NCBI GenBank assembly: GCA_046160485.1
Contig: JBJXGV010000070.1
Coordinates: forward strand, 1-64,000
Source: JBJXGV01 sp046160485
GTDB lineage: Bacteria; Orphanbacterota; Orphanbacteria; JBJXGV01
Direction of reading: 5' to 3'
DNA: 64,000 nt
Shown one piece after another: positions 26,191 through 33,179 of this stretch (position 1 is the first letter of the stretch; every line of letters starts with the position of its first letter). Made by a program: the position numbers and the translations under genes. The notes under the pieces are model-generated. The model saw nothing but the letters and a program-made list of their open reading frames with translations. It did no database searches and was not told where the DNA came from.

Positions 26191-27732
26191 CTAGTGGGCC
26201 GCCGCCGACTCGACGCGCACGACCACGCCGAATTCTTCTTCGAAGAGGCTCGCACGCCGCGCAGCCTCATCGATCGATCGCCTTTCGGCTTTCGCCGGCG
26301 TCACGCGAATGACCACTTCGCCGCGAACGAACGCGACGTCGACCCGGCGAACGGCGCGACCCATGTCGACGTCGAGCGCGGACGCGAGGCGAAGAATCGC
26401 GGTGAGCCCGCGCACCTGATGTTGCCGCTCCGTATCGAGCCCTCCGTACACCTTGTGATCGGGCACCGGTTCCGCTTTGTAGTGATAGCGCACAAGACAC
26501 GCGAGCATGTCGCGCCGCCATCCGTTGATGCCATCGATCTCGCCGTGGCGCACGAGATATTCGCCGTGTTTGTGATGATCGCGATGGTTGACGAAGTGCC
26601 CCGCGTCGTGAAGAAGCGCGCCGAGCGACAAAACGACGCGCTCGTCGCGGCCCATTCCGTGCAGCGGGCGGAGCTGATCGAAAAGCGAAAGCGCGAGCGA
26701 TCGCACGTGCTCGGCGTGTTTCATGTCGCAGTGAAGCCGCCGCCCGAAGGCGCGCGCCTTCTCGAGAAGCAACCGCGAACGCGCGTCGTCCGGCCCGATC
26801 GCCGGCAGCGCGAAGTGGCCGCTTACGAGGTCGTCGAGCACGCCTTCGCGAACGCCGACGCCGGGCACGAGCAACTCGCGCAGCGAGAGCATCCGCCCGA
26901 GAGTCGTGAATATGATCGCGGCGATTCCCATCACCTCGGCGCGGTCGCGGCGCACATCGAAGAGCCGCATCCGTCCGCGAACGTCGTTCGAGAGAATCTG
27001 CGGGAGGCGGTTCGTCAGCACGCGAAGGCTCAGCGACGGGATGCCGTGCGGCCGCCGGCCCGGCGCGATCTGCGCGAGCGCTTCCGCGTTTCCGCCGCAG
27101 GCCACGACGACGGCGCGCGACAGGTCGCCTGCGCGAGAAAGATTGCGTCCGATCTTCGCGACGATGCGGCGCTCGAGCGCGGCTCGCATCGCCGCGTCGA
27201 TTTTGCCGGACACGTCGAACGTTTCCATAAGGCGCACGGTCCCGACCGGAAGCGTGACGCTCCGCTCGACGTCGCCGCCGCGCATCAGGTTCAGCTCCAA
27301 GCTCCCGCCGCCGAGATCCACGATCAATCGCGGCGCAAGATCTTCCCCCAGGCTCGCGCGCACGGCCGCGCGCACCAGGCGTGCTTCGTCATTGCCGCCG
27401 ATGACCGTAAGCCGGATGCCCGACTCGCGCTGAATCCGGCGTAGGAGCGCGGCGCGATTCTTCGCCTCGCGCGTCGCCGAGGTCGCCACCGCGCGGTACT
27501 TCGTGACGTGATACCGGTTCATGAGCGCGCGGAAGTGGCAAAACGCCTTCGCTGCCGCGGCGATCGTCGCGCGGTCGAACGCACCATCCGTGAAGACGTT
27601 GTGCCCGAGCCGAACGGGGACGCGCTCCGTCTCGAGCACGCGGACGCGAAGCGGCGACTCGGCGCGGGCGATCAACAAGCGAATCGCGTTCGATCCGGCG
27701 TCGATCGTCGCGAACTGAACCGGTGCGTTCAC
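26191..27732 (-). CDS. ppx: exopolyphosphatase/pppGpp phosphohydrolase (Ppx/GppA)
   Basis: Protein of 513 aa. The N-terminal ASKHA-fold domain has FATIDAGSNAIRLLIA, VATSATREAKNRA, VIGGNDEARLV, LIVDLGGGSLEL and VACGGNAEAL. The C-terminal HD domain has ALLHDAGHFVNHRDHHKHG. It cleaves terminal phosphate from polyphosphate and/or pppGpp. The GTG at 27732, 2 bases after the preceding stop, gives the family's usual N-terminus; the much longer open frame upstream lies inside the kinase gene. It is third in the unit kinase-kinase-ppx-sixA. Confidence 0.92.
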   Translation of the reverse strand: MNAPVQFATIDAGSNAIRLLIARAESPLRVRVLETERVPVRLGHNVFTDGAFDRATIAAAAKAFCHFRALMNRYHVTKYRAVATSATREAKNRAALLRRIQRESGIRLTVIGGNDEARLVRAAVRASLGEDLAPRLIVDLGGGSLELNLMRGGDVERSVTLPVGTVRLMETFDVSGKIDAAMRAALERRIVAKIGRNLSRAGDLSRAVVVACGGNAEALAQIAPGRRPHGIPSLSLRVLTNRLPQILSNDVRGRMRLFDVRRDRAEVMGIAAIIFTTLGRMLSLRELLVPGVGVREGVLDDLVSGHFALPAIGPDDARSRLLLEKARAFGRRLHCDMKHAEHVRSLALSLFDQLRPLHGMGRDERVVLSLGALLHDAGHFVNHRDHHKHGEYLVRHGEIDGINGWRRDMLACLVRYHYKAEPVPDHKVYGGLDTERQHQVRGLTAILRLASALDVDMGRAVRRVDVAFVRGEVVIRVTPAKAERRSIDEAARRASLFEEEFGVVVRVESAAAH

Positions 27733-27734
27733 CC

Positions 27735-28502
27735 CTAGCGCCAAAGAGGAGCGAGCGCGGCCGAAGGCTGGTAGCGTGTTCTGCGAATGCCGAGGTGCTG
27801 CGCGATGCGGCGGCGAAGCCCGTTGTTGATCGCGCGAATCCCCAGCTCGCCGTCCATCTCCTCGAACTTGTGGCGCCGCGAGAGCGACTGGAACTGCGTG
27901 CGGACCAACTGCTGGTAACGGATAAACGAGCGATACAGATCGTTCGAGAGCGACATATCGCGCCCCGCTTCCCAATAGCTGATGACGCTCGACTTCTTGA
28001 ACTCGCGTTCGAACGCGGCTTGCGGGCCGACCTTGAGCCAGAACGTCAGGTCGGGGCGAAGCGCCATCGCGTAGAGGCCGTGCAGGTATTCGCGCGAAAG
28101 CCCGCGCACCGCGCTCCGCGCGATCAGCGAGTAGATGTAGCGGTCGGCGAGCACGACCATTCCCGATCGAAGGGCCGGAATGATGCGGTGCTCGAGCTGA
28201 TCGAAGAAGTCGGTGGCGTACATGAGCGCGAGCGTCAGGCGCGTGACGGCGTTTTCCGCGAGAAGGTTGTCGATGTCGCGCGCCACGAGATTCGAGCGCC
28301 GCAGTCCCATCGTCTGGACTGGAAACCCCTCGGACTCGAGCCACTCTTTCAGAAGCGCGATCTGGGTCGACCGCCCGGAGCCGTCCGTCCCTTCGATGAC
28401 GATCAGAGAGCCCGACAGCTCTTCGGGTGCGCACCCGGGAAGCACGGTTCCGTAGAAGCGTGTCGCCTCGACCGACGCCGCCTTTCGCTTTCGCGTCGTC
28501 AT
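27735..28502 (-). CDS. thymidylate-kinase-like protein with altered Walker A
   Basis: Protein of 255 aa of the TMP-kinase P-loop family. The Walker A motif is GTDGSGRST (38-46): the invariant Lys is Arg44. LADRYIYSLIARSAVRG matches the D-R-Y motif, and the rest aligns with the gene just upstream, so the two are tandem paralogues. The Lys-to-Arg change suggests weak or lost catalysis, or a regulatory or partner role. The ATG overlaps the upstream stop (ATGA), and ppx follows after 2 bases. True thymidylate kinase activity is doubtful given the polyphosphate-type neighbours. Confidence 0.75.
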   Translation of the reverse strand: MTTRKRKAASVEATRFYGTVLPGCAPEELSGSLIVIEGTDGSGRSTQIALLKEWLESEGFPVQTMGLRRSNLVARDIDNLLAENAVTRLTLALMYATDFFDQLEHRIIPALRSGMVVLADRYIYSLIARSAVRGLSREYLHGLYAMALRPDLTFWLKVGPQAAFEREFKKSSVISYWEAGRDMSLSNDLYRSFIRYQQLVRTQFQSLSRRHKFEEMDGELGIRAINNGLRRRIAQHLGIRRTRYQPSAALAPLWR

Positions 28503-29230
28503 CGGCGCGGACCGAACCGGCTCAGATCGATTCGCGTTGCGACCTTCGCCCGCATATCTTCTTGCAGTTTGTTCACGGGCAACGTGCCGTCCATCAGCAC
28601 GAAATTGTCGGTTGCGATCATCTGCTCGTACTCGTCCATGATCATTCCCTGGAAGCGGCGGAAACTTTCGCCGGGATCGAACGACAATCCCAAGTCCATC
28701 CCCGCCTCGTAGTGTTTGAGTTTCGGGCGCCCGCCGAGGATGCGATTGACCGCGACGTCGAGCGGCGCGCGGAAATAGAACGTGATATCGGGAATCGGCG
28801 CGAAGCCGTAGAGATTGCGAAGCCACGCCGTCGAGCAGCCGCGAGCCGAGTCGCGCGCGAACGCCGTGTAGATGTAGCGGTCCGCGAGCACGAGGTAGCC
28901 GCTCTGCAACAGCGGGAGAATCTGCCGCTCGCACCGGTCCGCGAAATCGGCGGAGTGCAGAAGCGAGAACGTGACGGGCGTCAGGAGCCGGCGGCGTTTT
29001 CCGCGCCGCGTCGCCGCCTTGACGAGCAGCGACGAATTCCACTCGGTGAAGTGAATCCGGTACCCCGAGATCTCGAGCCAGCGCTTCAGAAGATAAAGCT
29101 GCGTGCTCTTCCCGGAGCCGTCGATTCCTTCGACGACGATGAGCGCGCCAGGATAGTCGCGGCCGCCCGTGTTCCGCGCACTGGCGCGGAGCGCCGCCGC
29201 GCGCGGCTCTTTTGCGAGGACGCGTGTCAT
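28499..29230 (-). CDS. thymidylate-kinase-like P-loop kinase
   Basis: Protein of 243 aa with an intact Walker A (GIDGSGKST, 35-43, Lys41) and LADRYIYTAFARDSARG, the D-R-Y motif of TMP kinases. It is longer than standard Tmk by an N-terminal tail of about 25 residues. It starts a minus-strand unit with a paralogue lacking the Walker Lys, Ppx/GppA and SixA. TMP kinase makes dTDP, but the context suggests a kinase acting on another phosphate acceptor or with polyphosphate; that is inference. A TAATCT box lies 7 bases before the ATG (29238-29243) and no Shine-Dalgarno is visible. Confidence 0.75.
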   Translation of the reverse strand: MTRVLAKEPRAAALRASARNTGGRDYPGALIVVEGIDGSGKSTQLYLLKRWLEISGYRIHFTEWNSSLLVKAATRRGKRRRLLTPVTFSLLHSADFADRCERQILPLLQSGYLVLADRYIYTAFARDSARGCSTAWLRNLYGFAPIPDITFYFRAPLDVAVNRILGGRPKLKHYEAGMDLGLSFDPGESFRRFQGMIMDEYEQMIATDNFVLMDGTLPVNKLQEDMRAKVATRIDLSRFGPRR

Positions 29231-29366
29231 GACGGTGAGATTACACGCTGCACAGCGAACGAGGGAAGCGATGAACGCGCCCCGAGTGTGACAATTCCGT
29301 GGTGGTGCGTGGCACCACGAGTGTGCAGAGGAATCGCGACGCGAGCGGCCATGGAGGCGAGCGCGG
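29231..29366. other. intergenic region with short hairpin
   Basis: These 136 bases separate the lipoprotein stop from the first TMP-kinase-like gene. A perfect 7-base-pair stem with a 3-base loop (GTGGTGC/GCACCAC, 29302-29318) lies mid-region without a T tract, so it is at best a weak terminator for the lipoprotein gene. I see no other feature. Confidence 0.35.
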
Positions 29367-30572
29367 CTAAAGGCCGACGCGCGCGCGCTTGGCGAGAACG
29401 GATTCGGAAAGACACGGGCAATCTTGCAGGACCGAAAGCGTCACGGTCCTCCCGGAAGCAATCGTCGCAACGACCGTCACGGGCGCGCCGCTCCCGAGCT
29501 CGCGCGCCAGCTCCACGTCGCCTGTGGCCGTCGGCCGGAACGTCAGCGTCGCAACGCCGCCGGAGAATCGCCCCTCGTCGATCGGGATCGGGCCATAGCG
29601 GATGTCGTCGTTCTCGAGTGTCACGCTGCCGTCGAGGATCGAACCTTCCTGCTCCGTGGCGATTCTCAGATCGTAGCTCTCGCCGGCGATCGTCGCGGGA
29701 ATCGTGATCTCGAATTCGTCGTAGACACGCGCGGCCGTCCAGGACGTTCCGCCGGTGAAGCAGGTATCGATCACTCCGGCAACGTTCGTCTCCTGCCAGA
29801 TGAAGAAGCGCACGACGCTCCCCTGATCGAGACGACCCGCGTAGCGAATCGGCGCGGCGCAACCGAGCGACTCCGCGAGCGCGCCCGTCGGATCGTCGGC
29901 GGGATCGACGATGAAGAAGATGGTGCTCGTGTCGGAGACGCCGCCTGTGACCAGCGGGAGCGTCGGCCCGATCGTCCCGCCCTGCGCGTTCCCGTACGTG
30001 ATCTGAATGTTCCCGGTAAGCGACGCACCGTCTTGGATGAGGGAGAGCTCGCCGAGCATTCGCGAGCGCCCGAGCGGGCGGTCGAGCGGGCCCCGCGCGG
30101 TGAAGACCGGCGTTTCCAACGCCGCCGCGCCCGAGGCGACGAGGCACTGCTCGCTCGCGCAGTTCTGCGACACGCTCAAGAGCATCGTTTCGCGGTTCAC
30201 GAGCGCGCCGTCGAATCGAACGGGCGCCGCGTTGCCGAACGCGTCGATCACCGCGACGATCGGCGGCGAGAACGGATCGATCGTGAACGAGAACCCAGCA
30301 TCCGAGAGCGAACCCTGCGCGAGCGCGTACTCGCCGACCGGTTCGCGATTCTCGAGGACGATCAGTCGGCCGCCGATCGAGGTGTCGCGTTCCTCGAGCT
30401 CGAGGATCGCCTCCGTGCCATCGAGGTCCGTGATTTCCCAGCGGCCGGTGATGGAGTTCGAGGACTGCAGCGGGTCGCCGCTCTCGCCGCAGCCGAAGAG
30501 AAGCATGGCGACCGAAAGGACGAGAGGCGCGCGGATCGATCGCGCATTCGATGAGGACGCTCGCCAGATCAC
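29367..30572 (-). CDS. predicted lipoprotein, unknown function
   Basis: Protein of 401 aa. The N-terminal stretch APLVLSVAMLLFGCGES is a signal peptide with lipobox and Cys28 as the likely lipidation site. The mature part is rich in beta strands and Gly/Ser/Thr, with two similar halves (GRWEITDLDG and later SLIQDGASLTGNIQ-type strands) and cysteine pairs (QNCASEQC, QDCPC). I do not recognise a family. It begins with GTG 6 bases after a -10 box, with no Shine-Dalgarno, and stands alone between a GT-C-like gene and the TMP-kinase pair. Confidence 0.65.
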   Translation of the reverse strand: MIWRASSSNARSIRAPLVLSVAMLLFGCGESGDPLQSSNSITGRWEITDLDGTEAILELEERDTSIGGRLIVLENREPVGEYALAQGSLSDAGFSFTIDPFSPPIVAVIDAFGNAAPVRFDGALVNRETMLLSVSQNCASEQCLVASGAAALETPVFTARGPLDRPLGRSRMLGELSLIQDGASLTGNIQITYGNAQGGTIGPTLPLVTGGVSDTSTIFFIVDPADDPTGALAESLGCAAPIRYAGRLDQGSVVRFFIWQETNVAGVIDTCFTGGTSWTAARVYDEFEITIPATIAGESYDLRIATEQEGSILDGSVTLENDDIRYGPIPIDEGRFSGGVATLTFRPTATGDVELARELGSGAPVTVVATIASGRTVTLSVLQDCPCLSESVLAKRARVGL

Positions 30573-30578
30573 GGCGGC

Positions 30579-30607
30579 AGTCTACAAGGCGGGCGCGCCG
30601 CCCGCAA
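30579..30607 (-). promoter_or_regulatory. promoter of the lipoprotein gene
   Basis: Minus strand: -35 TTGCGG, 17-base spacer, -10 TAGACT, then 6 bases to the GTG. The layout matches the tdk promoter and predicts a leaderless transcript. Confidence 0.5.
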
Positions 30608-30634
30608 TAACGAAGGTGCGCGCGCCGGGCCGAA

Positions 30635-32140
30635 CTAACCCGGAAGCTTCACGTCGATCATGAGGAGGCTCCCCTTTGCAACGAGCGAGAACGCGAATTG
30701 GAGCGCGAGAATCGCGATGAGGCCGCGCGTGCCGCCGGGCACGCCGCCGCGCGTCGCGGCGATCACCACGGGCGCAACGAGAAAGAGCCACACGCGCGAA
30801 GTCTCCGCGGGGATGAGTCCCGAGAGGTCGAGCACCGCGAGGAACGCGAGCACCGCGAGCGTGAAAGGCGCCTCGATGCGGCGTGCGCGAAGGTCGCGAA
30901 CGGCCGCGAACACCTCGCGCGCGAAAAGCACCGCCACGGCGGGCCCGAGGAAAATGAAGAAGTCGGGGAGATTCCAGAAGACCCACGTGAGCCACTCGCG
31001 CCGCTGCTCCGGAATCAGAACCTCGTGCTGGATCTTGTAGGCGGCAAGGAAGACGCGCGGAATCGAGCAGCCCGTCGCGAGCTGGAACAGCGCGAGGACC
31101 GAGGCGAATCCAGCGCCGAGGGCGAGCAGACGCCGCAGGCGCCAGCGCGGCGGCGGCCGCGTCCCCGCGTCGTCCGCCCGAGCAAATCGCGTGATCGTAA
31201 TATCCACAATGCCAACAAGTAACAGAAAGAAGCTCGCCACGAACGTAAAGAGGCAGAGCACCCCGCACAGCGCGCCGGCGGCCACGAGCGACCGGAGTCC
31301 GCGCCCGCGGCCGACAAGGAGGAACGCAGCGAGGATCAGAAGCGGATACGCGGCATCGAACTCCCCGGCGAAGAGGAGGTGCGACGGGATCACGGCTAGG
31401 AGGAGCACGGCGGCGCGAGCAGCCGGCGCGCCGCTCAGTCGACGCGCGAAGAAGAACGCGGGAATCAGCGCCAGGCGCGAGCAGATGACGACGGCGAGCC
31501 CAACGATGATCAGGCTCGCGAGCTCGGCCGGAGCCGCGCCCGGAAGATCGCCCTCGGAGATCCCGAACGCGCGCGCCACGCCGAGCACGCCATCGGTCGC
31601 GCCCGCCGACCCGCGGAAGAACTCGAGAATCTGGTGATTGACCGCAACGAGTCCCGGCGGATGCGTGCGCGCGTGATGCGGCAGTCCCGCCACGATTTCG
31701 TGGAACGACGTCAGCATCTCGGGCAGCGACGTGACGGAGCGCGCGGTCCAGAAGTAGCCGGTCACCCATGGCACGACGTGAATGAGCGGCAGCGTCACGG
31801 GCCCGAGCGGCGAGAGTCCGAGAAACGACAGCTCGAGCGCGATCGCGATCAGAACGACGAGTGCGAGCATCGCCGCGTCGCCGCGAGGGCGCGAGTCGCG
31901 CCGGCGAGTCCACGTCGCGGCCGCCCCCGCGAGCAGGGCGAAGAGGAGTGTCGTCCCGAGCGCACGCGGCCAAAGCGACGTCGCGACGTACGGCCATCGC
32001 CAAGAAGGCGGGCCGACGATCCACGGGAACCGGACCAGAAGAAGAATCGCAATCGCCACGGTCGCGGCCGCGGCAGCGATCAGAACGCGCCGGTCGCCGC
32101 GAGCGCCGTCGTGCGTCGCGTTCGCGCCATCCTCGCTCAC
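30635..32140 (-). CDS. polytopic membrane protein, GT-C/ArnT-like
   Basis: Protein of 501 aa with about eleven membrane segments. The loop SFHEIVAGLPHHARTHPPG resembles the first periplasmic loop of GT39/ArnT-type glycosyltransferases, which often contain an H-P-P-G/L motif. Transfer from a polyprenyl-linked sugar is a reasonable guess, not established. The GTG start overlaps the SGNH gene stop (GTGA), so the two are translationally coupled, suggesting they modify the same surface polymer. Confidence 0.6.
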   Translation of the reverse strand: MSEDGANATHDGARGDRRVLIAAAAATVAIAILLLVRFPWIVGPPSWRWPYVATSLWPRALGTTLLFALLAGAAATWTRRRDSRPRGDAAMLALVVLIAIALELSFLGLSPLGPVTLPLIHVVPWVTGYFWTARSVTSLPEMLTSFHEIVAGLPHHARTHPPGLVAVNHQILEFFRGSAGATDGVLGVARAFGISEGDLPGAAPAELASLIIVGLAVVICSRLALIPAFFFARRLSGAPAARAAVLLLAVIPSHLLFAGEFDAAYPLLILAAFLLVGRGRGLRSLVAAGALCGVLCLFTFVASFFLLLVGIVDITITRFARADDAGTRPPPRWRLRRLLALGAGFASVLALFQLATGCSIPRVFLAAYKIQHEVLIPEQRREWLTWVFWNLPDFFIFLGPAVAVLFAREVFAAVRDLRARRIEAPFTLAVLAFLAVLDLSGLIPAETSRVWLFLVAPVVIAATRGGVPGGTRGLIAILALQFAFSLVAKGSLLMIDVKLPG

Positions 32141-33171
32141 GGTGCGTCCCCGATCATGCCGTTGCGCGAAATCCAATCGAAGATGGCGCGCGCCGCGATC
32201 GCGTGGCCGGCGGCGTTCATGTGGTTATCGAGCGGCGTGACGGAGAGCGCCGAGGCGGACTTGCCGAGGAAGGCCGGGAGAAGGTCGAGATGCTCGATAG
32301 CCGCGCTCGCGCAGAACGCGACGACTTGCTCGTGCGCCGCGCGAAGCGGATACGAATCGTCGAGGCTCACAATAAACGGGAGGACGACGACGCCGAAGCG
32401 GCCGCCGCTTGCGCGCACGTCGGTGGCGAGCGTACGAATCCCCGCTTCACACGCGAGCCAGCCCGGGGCGCGCGCGGCGAAGGTGTCCGCGTAGCGCCCG
32501 ACGGCGGAACCGCGCGGGGCGATCCCGAATCGCCGCGCGAGCGCCGCGCCGCGCGACTTGACGAACTGCACCGTGCGGAGGGGCGGAACCCGAAGCCGAG
32601 ACGCGCGCCGCGGCGCGGGCGCGATCCCCGCGGCCGGAGCGGCCGTTTTCGCCGCGGCCGCGAGCACCGGCGGATCGACGTCGTTCATGAAGAATCCGAC
32701 AAGCACCAGATCAGGCGCGCGGGGCGCGACATCGAGCGCGAATGCCTCCGCTTGCTGCGCCGTATTCGACCCGATCATCGCGAAATTCTCGACCTCCCAG
32801 CGGCGATCCGGAAACGCGTCGGCTAGCATTTCCGCGAGCTGCACCGCGAAGGTTTCCTCATCGCGCACGCCCCAACCGAATGTCATCGAGTCGCCGAGGA
32901 GCGCGATTCGAAAGGTGCCGGGCGCCTTCGCGACGTCGAGTTCTGCGCCGCGATAGCCCGAGGCGTTCGTGCGCACCGGAACGCCGGCGATCACACCCGT
33001 CGCGCTCGGCGGCAAACACGCAAGCCGCGGCGAAGCGGGGTGCGGCACGAGCGCCATCCCCCACGGGCGGTCGAACGAGCGGAGCCAGAGTTCGCAGCAC
33101 GCGAGCGCTACGATGAGCGACAGCGCGATGAGCAGTAGGCGTGCGGCCCACTCGCGAGAGCGTGATATCAT
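32137..33171 (-). CDS. membrane-anchored SGNH-family protein
   Basis: Protein of 344 aa: one N-terminal membrane helix (about 8-28), then an SGNH domain with IALLGDSMTFGWGV (block I with the nucleophile Ser), GFFMNDVDPP (block III Asn) and PLDNHMNAAGHAIAA (block V Asp and His). The domain probably faces the periplasm and acts as an esterase or O-acyltransferase on a glycan. The ATG is 8 bases from the divergent start of the next SGNH gene and has no Shine-Dalgarno. It overlaps the downstream GT-C-like gene. Confidence 0.8.
   Translation of the reverse strand: MISRSREWAARLLLIALSLIVALACCELWLRSFDRPWGMALVPHPASPRLACLPPSATGVIAGVPVRTNASGYRGAELDVAKAPGTFRIALLGDSMTFGWGVRDEETFAVQLAEMLADAFPDRRWEVENFAMIGSNTAQQAEAFALDVAPRAPDLVLVGFFMNDVDPPVLAAAAKTAAPAAGIAPAPRRASRLRVPPLRTVQFVKSRGAALARRFGIAPRGSAVGRYADTFAARAPGWLACEAGIRTLATDVRASGGRFGVVVLPFIVSLDDSYPLRAAHEQVVAFCASAAIEHLDLLPAFLGKSASALSVTPLDNHMNAAGHAIAARAIFDWISRNGMIGDAP
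33166..33171 (+). promoter_or_regulatory. candidate -10 box of the SGNH-TPR gene
   Basis: TATCAT ends 8 bases before the ATG at 33180 and lies in the palindrome TGATATCA (33164-33171) that also includes the divergent gene's start codon. There is no convincing -35 hexamer, so this is tentative. Confidence 0.3.
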
Positions 33172-33179
33172 CCGGCGCG

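Noticed and set aside
27733..28434. N-terminal extension of Ppx/GppA to 747 residues
   Set aside because: It covers the kinase gene in another frame; the family's N-terminal FATIDAGSNAIR begins directly after GTG 27732.
29302..29318. Hairpin as an intrinsic terminator for the lipoprotein gene
   Set aside because: Stem is only 7 pairs and there is no T tract, so it is listed only within a plain intergenic entry.
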